Counted from the first letter of the stretch, positions 38,065 through 48,055 are shown. The stretch: 64,000 bases of DNA from an uncultured Lachnospiraceae bacterium (GCA_947632515.1 CANRPO010000013.1:23124-87123); one strand, 5' to 3'. The notes: generated by a model from the sequence alone, not told the origin. Translations and numbers: made by a program.

Positions 38065-39834
38065 TTGAATCTGGGGAATATTTTAAAAAAGGATAACCAA
38101 AATATCAGATCTGCGGAAACGGCCAAAGCGCCGGAATCCATGTCAAGAGGGGAACTGGCCTATCGGATCCGGAACGGGATCCGCAATCTTGTGCCGGGGC
38201 AGACGATACAGGGCTCCGTTGTCAGCCGCGACGGCAATTCCGTACAGATCGCTCTCAGACAGAATATGCTGATCAATGCGCGGATCGATCAGAGTATCAG
38301 TCTGGCGCTGGGGCAGAATATGAGTTTTGAGGTGAAGGCGAACAACGGCTCCGTCCTCTCCCTGTCGCCCCTGTACGCCAACATGGCAGGCGAGGCCACG
38401 GTCATGCGGGCATTGAATGCGGCGGGTCTGCCCGAGACGGCCAACAACATAGAGATGGTGGCTGTCATGATGGAGGAGGGAATGCCGATCGACAGGGAAT
38501 CCCTGGCCAACATCAGCAGGCTTATGATGGAATTTCCCACGCAGGATCCCGCGACGCTCGTGCAGATGACGAGACTGGGGATCCCGGTCACTGAGGCCGG
38601 CATCGAGCAGTTTGAACAGTACATGAACGCAAACCATCAGCTGCTGGGGAGCGCGGAGACGATCATGAGCGAGCTGCCGCAGGTCTTTCAGGAATTGATG
38701 GGCGAGGGAAAGATCGACCGGGCATTTGCCTTTTATGGGAAGGTGCTGGATATTTTTTTGGACAATGCGGAAGGGAATGCGGAAGGGACAGTGTCGGTGA
38801 AAGGCGGGGCGCAGACCGCTGACGGCGCCGCCCCCACTGTGATCGCGGAGGACGCCGGAAAGGGCGCGGCGCTCTCTCAGACGGCGCAGGAGGCGGAGAC
38901 AGAGAATGGGGCTGTCCGGATGAAGGGCGACGCGGCGCAGACGGTGATCGACATGGCGAGGCCGGAGGAGGGGAACGCCCCACAGGAAGAAGGGACGGCG
39001 GCCGGCAGAGAGACGGTGCTCACCCACAGGCAGTGGAGTGCGCTGGGCGATCTGATGAGGGAGCTGGGTGTTGACGAGCATACGGCGGAGCAGATCAAAA
39101 ACGGAGAGCTGCCGCCAAAGGAGGCGCTCTCGCTGGTGCGGGAGTTTATGCCGAGGGCAGACACCGACGATCCCCGCGCCCCAATTATGGCCAGACTGCT
39201 TGGCAGCAGGGAGTTTGAATCGCTCCTGAAGGAAGAGATGGGAAAACAGTGGCTGATCGAGCCGAAGGACGTGGCCGACCCCCACAAGGTGGAACAGCTC
39301 TATGAGAGAGTGCGGGAGCAGACGATGCGTCTGCACGAGGCGATGCAGGACGTCGGCAAGGGCGATCTGCCCGTGGCGCGCAGCGTGCAGAACATGCAGA
39401 GCAACGTGGATTTTATGAACCAGCTCAACCATGTATTCACCTATATCCAGCTTCCTCTCAAACTGGCGGGAAACAATGCGCACGGCGATCTGTATGTATA
39501 CACGAACAAGAAAAATCTGGCGGCAAAGGACGGCAGTGTGAGCGCTCTGCTGCATTTGGATATGGAGCATCTGGGCGCGCTCGACGTCTATGTGACAATG
39601 CAGCAGGAGAGGGTAAACACCAGCTTTACCCTGCAGGACGAGAGCGCGCTGGATCTGATCGAAGAGCATATCCATCTGCTCGACGAGCGTCTTGCAAAGA
39701 GAGGCTACAGCCTGAAGGCTCAGTTCTCCGTGAAAGAGGAAGATGCGCAGGAGAGCGGCATCATGCAGACGATCTTGAATCAGGAGAAAAATATCTCTGT
39801 GCTCAGCAGAACGTCTTTTGACATGCGGGCATAA
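38065..39834 (+). CDS. FliK/YlqG-like protein (flagellar hook-length-control-like C-terminus)
   Basis: 589 aa; C-terminal IQLPLKLAGNNAHGDLYVYTNKK...VSALLHLDMEHLGALDVYVTMQQERVNTSF; located between rnhB and an FlhB-like gene, as ylqG in B. subtilis. Confidence 0.7.
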   Translation: MNLGNILKKDNQNIRSAETAKAPESMSRGELAYRIRNGIRNLVPGQTIQGSVVSRDGNSVQIALRQNMLINARIDQSISLALGQNMSFEVKANNGSVLSLSPLYANMAGEATVMRALNAAGLPETANNIEMVAVMMEEGMPIDRESLANISRLMMEFPTQDPATLVQMTRLGIPVTEAGIEQFEQYMNANHQLLGSAETIMSELPQVFQELMGEGKIDRAFAFYGKVLDIFLDNAEGNAEGTVSVKGGAQTADGAAPTVIAEDAGKGAALSQTAQEAETENGAVRMKGDAAQTVIDMARPEEGNAPQEEGTAAGRETVLTHRQWSALGDLMRELGVDEHTAEQIKNGELPPKEALSLVREFMPRADTDDPRAPIMARLLGSREFESLLKEEMGKQWLIEPKDVADPHKVEQLYERVREQTMRLHEAMQDVGKGDLPVARSVQNMQSNVDFMNQLNHVFTYIQLPLKLAGNNAHGDLYVYTNKKNLAAKDGSVSALLHLDMEHLGALDVYVTMQQERVNTSFTLQDESALDLIEEHIHLLDERLAKRGYSLKAQFSVKEEDAQESGIMQTILNQEKNISVLSRTSFDMRA

Positions 39835-39845
39835 AAATATGAGGG

Positions 39846-40151
39846 GTGACTGACGTGGCGAAAGAAGAGCATACAAAACCGAAACAGGCGATTGCGCTGG
39901 AGTACGATCCGTCGGATGAGGCGCCCCGCGTCATCGCCTCCGGGCGGGGCGCGCTGGCGGAGCGGATCATCGAGAAGGCGAAGGAGGCGGACGTGCCGAT
40001 CCACCGCGACGACAAGCTGGCGGATACGCTGTCCCGCCTGGAGATCGGAGATATGATCCCGCCGGAACTGTACGAGGTCGTGGCGGAGATTCTCGTCTTC
40101 GTGGATTCCATGGACAAGATCAAGGCGAAGATGGCCAAGGCGAATCAATGA
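39846..40151 (+). CDS. FlhB C-terminal domain homologue (YlqH-like)
   Basis: AIALEYDPSDEAPRVIASGRGALAERIIEKAKEADVPIHRDDKLADTLSRLEIGDMIPPELYEVVAEIL. Confidence 0.88.
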   Translation: MTDVAKEEHTKPKQAIALEYDPSDEAPRVIASGRGALAERIIEKAKEADVPIHRDDKLADTLSRLEIGDMIPPELYEVVAEILVFVDSMDKIKAKMAKANQ

Positions 40152-40169
40152 GAGGGCCGGGGATAAGAG

Positions 40170-40526
40170 ATGAATACACGCAGGATAGGGGCACAGAAGG
40201 AGGAAGAGGTCTGTGCCTATTTGTTGTCTGAGGGCGTCAGGATCACAGAGCGGAATTATCGGTGCAGACAGGGAGAGATCGACATTGTCGGGTACGACGG
40301 CGCTTTTCTCGTGTTCTTTGAAGTCAAGTACAGGAGCGGCGGGCGTTCCGGGAGCGCGGCGGAGGCGGTCGGGTCTGCGAAACAGAGAAGGATCTGCCGC
40401 GTGGCGGACTATTACCGCATGATGCATCACTGCGCGGAGGATGTGCCGATACGTTTCGACGTGGTGGCGGTCGACGGGCAGAGGATCCGGTGGATCAGGG
40501 ACGCTTTCTATTATATCCCCCGCTGA
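40170..40526 (+). CDS. YraN family endonuclease-like protein (UPF0102)
   Basis: RRIGAQKEEEVCAYLLSEGVRITERNYRCRQGEIDIVGYDGAFLVFFEVKYR. Confidence 0.94.
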   Translation: MNTRRIGAQKEEEVCAYLLSEGVRITERNYRCRQGEIDIVGYDGAFLVFFEVKYRSGGRSGSAAEAVGSAKQRRICRVADYYRMMHHCAEDVPIRFDVVAVDGQRIRWIRDAFYYIPR

Positions 40527-40609
40527 GCGTCCCGCCGCGGCAAAGTCGAAGCGCGGGAGAAGGCGTCGGCGGGTTGGGCGGAGGATGCGTGTGAAAGGGA
40601 AAACGGCTT

Positions 40610-41461
40610 ATGGAATTATACAGGCATGAAAACAGAATGAAAGTGCAGGTCAACAGAGCGGGCGAGGTGGAGTATCTCACGTTTCCGCTGCTCGAACAGA
40701 CAGGGATCGTGCGGCATCTTTTCTCCACAAGGGCAGGCGGCGTGAGCGAGGGGATCTACAGCTCCATGAACTTAAGCTATACCCGCGGCGACAGGAAGGA
40801 GGCCGTGGATGAGAATTTCAGACGGATCGCGGCCGTGCTGGGCTGCCGGGTGGAGGACATAGTCTGTTCCGACCAGACCCACACCGTGAATCTCAGGGTG
40901 GCGTCGAGGGCGGACGGCGGCAAAGGGATCGTCAGGCCGCGGGATTACACGGACGTCGACGGCCTTCTGACAGACGAGCCGGGGCTCGTCCTGGCGACCT
41001 TCTACGCCGACTGCGTGCCCCTCTACTTCGTGGATACGAGGAGGCGGGCGGTGGCGCTGGCCCATTCCGGCTGGCGGGGCACGGTGGCCCGCATGGGAAG
41101 ATGTGTGACAGAGAAGATGCGGGAGGTGTACGGTACTGATCCCGCGGACATTGTGGCGGCGATAGGCCCCTCCATCTGTCAGGAATGCTACGAGGTGGGC
41201 GAGGACGTGGCGGAGGCCTTCGCGGCGGAATTTCGCGGGGACGGACAGGCGGATGAGATACTGTCCGGCAAGGGAAAGGGCAAGTATCAGCTCGATCTGT
41301 GGCGCGCCAACGAGATCGTGCTTGCGGAGGCAGGGATCCCCGCAGAGCAGATTCAGGTGACGGATCTGTGCACATGTCACAACAGTTCCTATCTGTTCTC
41401 CCACAGGGCCAGTCATGGGAAACGGGGGAATCTGGGCGCATTCCTGGGACTGCTATCTTAA
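40610..41461 (+). CDS. pgeF: Peptidoglycan editing factor PgeF / multicopper-oxidase-like (YfiH family)
   Basis: LFSTRAGGVSEGIYSSMNLSYTRGD, DQTHTVNLRV, ADCVPLYFVDTRRRAVALAHSGWRGTVARMG. Confidence 0.93.
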   Translation: MELYRHENRMKVQVNRAGEVEYLTFPLLEQTGIVRHLFSTRAGGVSEGIYSSMNLSYTRGDRKEAVDENFRRIAAVLGCRVEDIVCSDQTHTVNLRVASRADGGKGIVRPRDYTDVDGLLTDEPGLVLATFYADCVPLYFVDTRRRAVALAHSGWRGTVARMGRCVTEKMREVYGTDPADIVAAIGPSICQECYEVGEDVAEAFAAEFRGDGQADEILSGKGKGKYQLDLWRANEIVLAEAGIPAEQIQVTDLCTCHNSSYLFSHRASHGKRGNLGAFLGLLS

Positions 41462-41574
41462 GAAAACATTAAAAATTTTCCCGGCTTTTCCTTTCGGATT
41501 TCATGTTTTAATAGAATCAGCACAGAAGAAGACAAACGCGCTGCGGGCGGCAGAGTGACGAGAGAGGTGAGGAC

Positions 41575-42267
41575 ATGGCGAATATACTGATATGCGACGA
41601 CGACAGGGAGATCGTGGACGCGATCGAGATCTATCTGCTGCAGGAGGGGTACACCATCTTTAAGGCCTATGACGGGGAGCAGGCGATCAAGGTTTTGAAG
41701 GAACAGCAGATCCATCTGCTGATCATCGACGTCATGATGCCGAAACTGGACGGCATACATGCGACGTTAAAGATCAGAGAGTACTCCAGCATTCCGATCA
41801 TTATCCTGTCGGCAAAGTCGGAGGACAATGACAAGATACTCGGTCTTAATATCGGGGCGGACGACTATGTGACGAAACCTTTTAATCCGCTGGAGCTGGT
41901 GGCGAGGGTGAAGTCGAATCTGAGAAGGTACACCACGCTCGGGAATCTGAACGTCGACAATAACGCGCTCTTTCAGGTGGGCGGCTTGTGCATTGACGAC
42001 GAGACGAAGGAAGTCACTGTGGATGGGGAGACCGTCAGACTGACGCCCATCGAATACAACATTTTACTTCTCCTCGTCAAGAACTGCGGCAGGGTGTTCT
42101 CCATCAATCAGATCTACGAGAGTATCTGGAACGAGGAGGCCATCGGCGCGGACAATACCGTGGCGGTACATATCAGACATATCCGGGAAAAGATCGAGAT
42201 CAATCCGAAGGAACCCAGATACCTGAAAGTGGTGTGGGGCGTGGGATACAAGATCGAGAAACAGTAG
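41575..42267 (+). CDS. OmpR/VanR-family response regulator
   Basis: ILICDDDREIVDAIEIYL...LLIIDVMMPKLDGIHA; C-terminal winged helix AVHIRHIREKIEINPKEPRYLKVVWGVGYKIE. Confidence 0.95.
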   Translation: MANILICDDDREIVDAIEIYLLQEGYTIFKAYDGEQAIKVLKEQQIHLLIIDVMMPKLDGIHATLKIREYSSIPIIILSAKSEDNDKILGLNIGADDYVTKPFNPLELVARVKSNLRRYTTLGNLNVDNNALFQVGGLCIDDETKEVTVDGETVRLTPIEYNILLLLVKNCGRVFSINQIYESIWNEEAIGADNTVAVHIRHIREKIEINPKEPRYLKVVWGVGYKIEKQ

Positions 42268-42298
42268 GCGGCATGAGGAAGAGCACGGGGATGCTTGG

Positions 42299-45235
42299 AT
42301 GGGAGTAAAGATGGGAAAAGACCACAGAGAGAACAGAGAGACGGCCGCAGCGGAGAATCTGCAGGCAGAGGAAACGCGGCGGCATGAGGCGGCAGAGACG
42401 GCAGAGAGGACGCAGGGCGCAGAGAGCGCCGACCGGGCGGAGGCCGAAGGGCGGACGGCAGACGAGGAGCAGACGGCAAGGAAAAAGGGAAAAAAGCGGG
42501 CGGGGAAAAGAAATGGAAGAGCCTTACAGAAATTCCTCGGTCTGATGCAGCACGTCGCGCTTGCGGTTTTGGTCATCGCAGTCTGTGTCGTGGCGGGCTA
42601 TTCCCGCATTCGCATTGATATGTTCCAATCGACCTTCACGACCGGACTGTACATGTATGAGCACGACCGCGAAGACCGCTATGAGGATTCCAATATGTTC
42701 AGGAATCTGTTTGGATATGTGTTGGCGGACGTGGTGCGCCATGGCGTGGTGAGCGGGCAGCTGGAGACGGACGGGCGGTTTGACGGATCTAAGGCGATCG
42801 ATGTGACAGCCTACAACTACCGTCAGACGGAGCTGCCGGCACAGTACGTGACCGCAGAATACTATCTGGAGGATCTGTTAAAGTGGCAGAGCTACGGATT
42901 CGAGACCAAGAGCGAGACGATGACGGCGGAGCAGGCGGCCGCGTTTCTGGCGCCGAGGACCAGATTGACCTTTGCCGGCTCAGACAACATCACGGACTCC
43001 GAAATGGCAGAGTATATATATGGAACGGCGCAGGATGACAGCGATGGGTTTCAGGCGGATGTGTCGGGCAATCAGCTGTGGGTCTATATGGGCGACGGCA
43101 AAGAGGCTCCGGGAGGCGAAGGGACAGAGGAGACGACGGATGCGACTGCTGTTGCGACGGATGCGATCGCTGTTGCGGACGAACCCTTGGCGGGGGTTGC
43201 GTATGAGGCGCTCGGGTACGACGGGGAATTGGAGAGGAATAACATTCTCGTCAACCGCTATCAGACAACAGAGGGCAAAAATCTGGAGGATTACGTATCA
43301 AATTGGGATCTGTACTATGAACTGTGCAACCAGGTGAAGACAGCGGCCAACGGTCTGGCATACAACTACAGGGAATATCTGAACTTCAACGATTTCTATG
43401 CGGCGAACAAAACAAATATGCGCTATATGATCGTGCAGGAGACGGGCGCGCAGCGGCAGATCTTTACGAATCTGACGGCGGCGGACGCCGATAATCCGGC
43501 CTTTGCGTATGCGGCAGAGCTGGCGGAGACAGGCGTCCTGCGCACGGAGGCTGCGAAGAATGCCCGGTATATCTATTACGATCCGTCGGATATGATCTAT
43601 GAAACCAACACGAGAATTGACGAAGAGATAGTAAGACAGACCGTTCAGGAATATGACTACGCTTATCCGGAGACGACGAAGATCTGGGTCGGCGTGGACA
43701 CGGCCTATCCGGTCTCGGACGGTTTCAGACAGGGATATGACGTTTTCAGCAACTATTCGCCGCATCTGTGGCAGAGCCTCGCCTTGGCGCTCGTGGCAGG
43801 GATCCTGTATCTGCTCATCTGGTTTTACCTGACCTGCGTCACGGGCCGGGACAGAGACGGGGAAGGACATAAATGCATCAGACTGCAGCCCTTTGACAAG
43901 GCGGTTCCCACGGAGGGCGCGCTGGTTCTGGCCTGCGGCGCTGTGGCGGTGGGGATCGGCGTGCTGGTCATGCTGACAGAATTTATGGGCGTAGACCCCA
44001 CCAGTCTCTTGTCTTTGTCGAACGCGCTGTTGGAATGGCCGCGGCTGTTTATCGGCCTGCTGGCGGTCTATGTGTTCGCAGCCGACTGCATCGCCATGTT
44101 CTTCTATTACAGTCTGGTCAGGAGGATCAAGGCGCGGACGCTCTGGAAAAACAGCTATCTCAACAGACTGTTCGGGTATGCGGCGCGGTTTGGATGGAAG
44201 GTGTACGACAACAGCGACATCGTGCTGCGCACCTGGCTGCCGTATGCGGCGTTCGTGCTGTTTAACATAGCCCTGCTGATGTTTGCCTTTGCGCATGACA
44301 ACAACGGCTTTCTGTGCCTGGTTACGCTGTTTGCGCTGCTGGCGGTGGATCTCTTCGTGGGGATCGTACTTTTCCGCAATGCGAAGGAGCAGCAGAAGAT
44401 CGTGGAGGGGATCGAGACAATCGCGGGCGGACAGCTGGAGCATCAGGTAGATACCTCCGGTCTGCACGGAGATAACCTGACGCTGGCCAACTCCGTCAAC
44501 AGCATCGGCAAGGGCATCCAGGAGGCGGTGGAGATCAGCATGAAGGACGAGCGCATGAAAGCGGATCTGATCACCAACGTGTCCCACGACATCAAGACGC
44601 CGCTCACTTCGATCATCAACTATGTGGATCTCATCAAGAGAGAGCAGGTGGACAATGAAAAGATCCGAAGCTACATCAACGTGCTGGACGAGAAATCACA
44701 GCGGCTGAAACAGCTCACCGACGATCTGGTGGAGGCGAGCAAGATCTCCTCCGGCAACATCAGCCTTCAATTTGAGAAGATCGATCTGACGGAGCTGATG
44801 AACCAGACCTTGGGAGAGTTTTCGGAGAAGTTTGAGAGAAGGAGACTCACCGTCGTCATGAACATCAATGTGAAGGGCGCTGTGATCGAGGCGGACAGTC
44901 GGAGAATATGGCGCGTGATCGAGAATCTCTTCAACAATATCTTCAAGTATGCGATGGAGGGGACGAGAGTCTATCTGGCGATAGACAGAGTGCCCGACAA
45001 GGCCGGATATATCGCGCTGTCCGTGAAGAATATCTCGGAGACGGCGCTGAACTGCGACCCCGATGAACTGACGGAGCGGTTTATCCGGGGAGACGAGTCG
45101 AGAACCACGGAGGGGAGCGGTCTGGGATTGTCCATCGCCAAGAATCTGACGGAGGCGCAGAAGGGCACCTTTGAGATAAAACTTGACGGGGATCTGTTCA
45201 AAGTGATCCTGACCTTCCCGCTGGCGGAGCCGTAG
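42299..45235 (+). CDS. Sensor histidine kinase (978 aa) with charged N-terminus and large extracytoplasmic domain
   Basis: NVSHDIKTPLTSIINYVDLI, VIENLFNNIFKYAMEGTRV, GDESRTTEGSGLGLSIAKNL; downstream of its likely partner RR. Confidence 0.93.
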   Translation: MGVKMGKDHRENRETAAAENLQAEETRRHEAAETAERTQGAESADRAEAEGRTADEEQTARKKGKKRAGKRNGRALQKFLGLMQHVALAVLVIAVCVVAGYSRIRIDMFQSTFTTGLYMYEHDREDRYEDSNMFRNLFGYVLADVVRHGVVSGQLETDGRFDGSKAIDVTAYNYRQTELPAQYVTAEYYLEDLLKWQSYGFETKSETMTAEQAAAFLAPRTRLTFAGSDNITDSEMAEYIYGTAQDDSDGFQADVSGNQLWVYMGDGKEAPGGEGTEETTDATAVATDAIAVADEPLAGVAYEALGYDGELERNNILVNRYQTTEGKNLEDYVSNWDLYYELCNQVKTAANGLAYNYREYLNFNDFYAANKTNMRYMIVQETGAQRQIFTNLTAADADNPAFAYAAELAETGVLRTEAAKNARYIYYDPSDMIYETNTRIDEEIVRQTVQEYDYAYPETTKIWVGVDTAYPVSDGFRQGYDVFSNYSPHLWQSLALALVAGILYLLIWFYLTCVTGRDRDGEGHKCIRLQPFDKAVPTEGALVLACGAVAVGIGVLVMLTEFMGVDPTSLLSLSNALLEWPRLFIGLLAVYVFAADCIAMFFYYSLVRRIKARTLWKNSYLNRLFGYAARFGWKVYDNSDIVLRTWLPYAAFVLFNIALLMFAFAHDNNGFLCLVTLFALLAVDLFVGIVLFRNAKEQQKIVEGIETIAGGQLEHQVDTSGLHGDNLTLANSVNSIGKGIQEAVEISMKDERMKADLITNVSHDIKTPLTSIINYVDLIKREQVDNEKIRSYINVLDEKSQRLKQLTDDLVEASKISSGNISLQFEKIDLTELMNQTLGEFSEKFERRRLTVVMNINVKGAVIEADSRRIWRVIENLFNNIFKYAMEGTRVYLAIDRVPDKAGYIALSVKNISETALNCDPDELTERFIRGDESRTTEGSGLGLSIAKNLTEAQKGTFEIKLDGDLFKVILTFPLAEP

Positions 45236-45236
45236 A

Positions 45237-46430
45237 TCACAGATCGAAGGCGCTCACCTCACGGTTGTTGTACTTGTTCAAAATCTGATGGATCTTGTCT
45301 GTCGGCGTATAGATGTTCGCCATGGACGCGTCGTGATTCATGAAGTCGATGATGGACGCGATGAACTTACTCATATCAGCCTCCACATAGTAGGGCTTTT
45401 CCTTGAGCTCCGGAGGCTGATAGCAGAGGTTCGTCGAGATGATCCTGTCAAAATAGCATTTCTCGTAAGCCTCGTCGAAGGCCTTCAGACCATCCGTAAA
45501 AAGGCCGAAAGTGCAGCAGACAAAGACGCGTTTCGCATTCATTCTCTTCAAGTGCATGGCGGTGTCGATCATGCTGCCGCCGGAGGAGATCATATCGTCG
45601 ATGATGATGGCGTCCTTGCCGTCCACGTTGTCCCCCAGAAATTCATGCGCCACGATCGGGTTCTTGCCGTTCACGATCACGGAGTAATCGCGGCGCTTAT
45701 AGAACATGCCCACGTCCACGCCGAGCACGTCCGCGAAGTAGACCGCCCTGTCCAACGCTCCCTCGTCGGGGCTGATGACCAGCGTGTGTTCCTTGTCGAT
45801 GATCAGATCGTTCTCCGTGCGCAGGAGCGAGCGGATGAACTGATAGGGCGGCGTGAAGTTGTCGAACCCCTTGATGGGAACGGAGTTCTGCACGCGGGGA
45901 TCGTGGGCGTCGAAGGTGATGAAATTGGACACGCCCATGTCCATCAGCTCCTTGATCGCGTAGGCGCAGTCCAGAGACTCTCTGCCGTTTCTCTTGTGCT
46001 GTCTGCCCTCGTAGAGAAAGGGCATGATCACGGTGACGCGGTGCGCCTTGCCGTTGATGGCTGAGAGGATCCTTTTCAGATCCTGATAGTGGTCGTCGGG
46101 GGACATGTGGTTCTCGAAACCGTTCATCCTGTAAGTGATGCTGTGGTTGCACACGTCCACAAGGATATAGATGTCCTTGCCGCGGACGGAGGAGGGGAGG
46201 ATCCCTTTCGCCTCGCCGGTCCCGAAACGGGGACATTCCACTTCTACCAGATAATTGTCTTCCATATAGCCGTGAAAGGCCGGGTCGTTCTTAAAGCTGT
46301 TGTCAAGGCTCTTGCGAAAATCCACCAGATAGCTGTTTACCTTGGCCGCAAGGGGCAGGGCGGACTTCGTCGTGAGGAGCTTGACCGGCGCGACCGGCAT
46401 GGCGGTTTTGAGCTGTTCTGTGTTAGGCAT
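45237..46430 (-). CDS. prs: Divergent ribose-phosphate pyrophosphokinase
   Basis: 397 aa; VTVIMPFLYEGRQHKRNGRESLDCAYAIKELMDMGVSNFITFDAHDPRVQNS, AIIIDDMISSGGSMIDTA (PRPP loop). Confidence 0.88.
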   Translation of the reverse strand: MPNTEQLKTAMPVAPVKLLTTKSALPLAAKVNSYLVDFRKSLDNSFKNDPAFHGYMEDNYLVEVECPRFGTGEAKGILPSSVRGKDIYILVDVCNHSITYRMNGFENHMSPDDHYQDLKRILSAINGKAHRVTVIMPFLYEGRQHKRNGRESLDCAYAIKELMDMGVSNFITFDAHDPRVQNSVPIKGFDNFTPPYQFIRSLLRTENDLIIDKEHTLVISPDEGALDRAVYFADVLGVDVGMFYKRRDYSVIVNGKNPIVAHEFLGDNVDGKDAIIIDDMISSGGSMIDTAMHLKRMNAKRVFVCCTFGLFTDGLKAFDEAYEKCYFDRIISTNLCYQPPELKEKPYYVEADMSKFIASIIDFMNHDASMANIYTPTDKIHQILNKYNNREVSAFDL

Positions 46431-46440
46431 GGTTCCCTCC

Positions 46441-46620
46441 TGTGAACTGTGGACATAGTACGTTCACCCCCGCGCCATTCGCAAAACCGCCCCTCCGGGG
46501 CTCTTCGCCGCGCTGCGGCTGTTTTTGCTCATAAGCGGGCGCTCTCCTCGTCAATCTGCCGTTCGCCGGGCCTTCATGCAAGCATGGGTCTGTCTCCGTG
46601 GATCGACGGGTGAACTGTAA
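46441..46620. repeat. Candidate palindromic intergenic element with several hairpins
   Basis: GTGAACTGT at 46442-46450 and 46610-46618; GTTCACCC/GGGTGAAC inverted arms; internal CCCCTCCGGGG, GCCGCGCTGCGGC, CATGCAAGCATG. Confidence 0.5.
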
Positions 46621-46714
46621 TGACATTTATTTTATAACATTACGCTAGTGACACGTCAAGAAATTTCTAGTAGAATGTAGATAGCGGTCAGACCGTGTGC
46701 GGGAGACAGGGATC

Positions 46715-48052
46715 ATGCAGAATCGAAAAGAAAAACAGCATGTTGTGCGGAGGGTGGAGCCGGATTCCGTGGCGCAGGAGATGGGGATCGAGGCAGGGGA
46801 CGTCCTGCTTGCCATAAACGGCGAGAAGATCACGGATATTTTTGATTACCAATACCTGACGCAGGACGAGTATGTGGAGGTACTGATCCGCAAAAAGAGC
46901 GGAGAGGAGTGGCTCTTAGAGATCGACAAGGAGTACGACGAGGACTTGGGGATCGTCTTCGAGAACGGGCTGATGGACGAGTACCGCTCCTGCCGCAACA
47001 AGTGTATTTTCTGCTTTATCGACCAGATGCCGAAGGGCATGAGAAAGACGCTCTACTTTAAGGACGACGACTCCCGACTGTCCTTCCTGCAGGGCAATTA
47101 CGTGACGCTGACGAACATGTCCGACGAGGACATAGAGCGCGTGATAAAGTACAGGCTGTCGCCCATCAACATCTCTTTTCAGACCACCAACCCCGAGCTG
47201 CGCTGCAAGATGTTAGGTAACCGTTTCGCCGGACAGGCGCTCGGTCAGGTCGGCAAGCTCTACGAGGCGGGGATCACCATGAACGGGCAGATCGTTCTGT
47301 GCAAGGGGATCAACGACGGGGCGGAGCTGGAGCGCAGTATAGCGGACTTGACAGCCTATCTGCCCCATCTTATGAGCGTGTCGGTGGTCCCCGTGGGGCT
47401 TTCCAGGTTTCGGGAGGGGCTGTACCCGCTGGAGCCGTTTGACAGGGAGGACGCGCGGGAAGTCCTTCGCTGCATCCACAGATGGCAGGACAAACTCTAT
47501 CCGGAGTACGGACTGCACTTTGTACACGCCTCGGACGAGTGGTATGCGCTGGCGGGGGAAGAACTGCCAGAGGCGGAGCGCTATGACGGCTATCTGCAGC
47601 TTGAGAACGGCGTGGGTATGCTGCGCCTGCAGATGGAGGAGTTCGACGAGGCCATGGCGCAGCTTGAGGAGGAGCCGGAGAAATACGAAAACTGCGGCGG
47701 GGAGCTGTCGGTTGCGACCGGCAAAATGGCCTATCCCTATCTGTCAGTTATGGCGGAGCGCATGACGGCGCGTTTTCCGCGCCTCACGATCCATGTCTAC
47801 GCCGTCAGCAACGACTTCTTCGGGGAGCAGATCACGGTGTCGGGACTGCTGACGGGGCAGGACGTCATACGCCAGCTTTCCGATAAGCGTCTGGGGGACA
47901 GACTGCTTTTGCCGCAGAATGTACTGCGCAGCGGAGAAGATTACTTCCTGGACGACGTCACCGTCGCACAGATGGAAAAGGCTTTACAAGTAAAGATAGA
48001 TATTGTAAAATCAAGCGGACATGATTTTGTACATACGGTGTTAGAGGTGTGA
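46715..48052 (+). CDS. PDZ-radical SAM-like-DUF512 protein
   Basis: PDZ-like VVRRVEPDSVAQEMGIEAGDVLLAINGEKI; RSCRNKCIFCFIDQMPKGMRKTLYFKDDDSRLSFLQGNYVTLTN; upstream of der. Confidence 0.9.
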   Translation: MQNRKEKQHVVRRVEPDSVAQEMGIEAGDVLLAINGEKITDIFDYQYLTQDEYVEVLIRKKSGEEWLLEIDKEYDEDLGIVFENGLMDEYRSCRNKCIFCFIDQMPKGMRKTLYFKDDDSRLSFLQGNYVTLTNMSDEDIERVIKYRLSPINISFQTTNPELRCKMLGNRFAGQALGQVGKLYEAGITMNGQIVLCKGINDGAELERSIADLTAYLPHLMSVSVVPVGLSRFREGLYPLEPFDREDAREVLRCIHRWQDKLYPEYGLHFVHASDEWYALAGEELPEAERYDGYLQLENGVGMLRLQMEEFDEAMAQLEEEPEKYENCGGELSVATGKMAYPYLSVMAERMTARFPRLTIHVYAVSNDFFGEQITVSGLLTGQDVIRQLSDKRLGDRLLLPQNVLRSGEDYFLDDVTVAQMEKALQVKIDIVKSSGHDFVHTVLEV

Positions 48053-48055
48053 TAT

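Noticed and set aside
38143-39876. 577-aa minus-strand ORF
   Set aside because: Antisense to the FliK/YlqG-like gene; His/Leu/Arg-rich shadow translation with no recognisable domain.
38065-40151. Flagellar gene cluster
   Set aside because: Only FliK-like and FlhB-C-like proteins in the known ylqG-ylqH position; no other flagellar genes present.
43298-44587. 429-aa minus-strand ORF
   Set aside because: Antisense to the 978-aa sensor kinase; no domain evidence.
46423-46626. 67-aa minus-strand ORF upstream of prs
   Set aside because: Lies inside the palindromic intergenic element; translation looks like structured non-coding DNA.
46715-48052. DUF512/radical SAM protein next to der as a novel system
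   Set aside because: This arrangement is a familiar one in Clostridia; ordinary conserved synteny.
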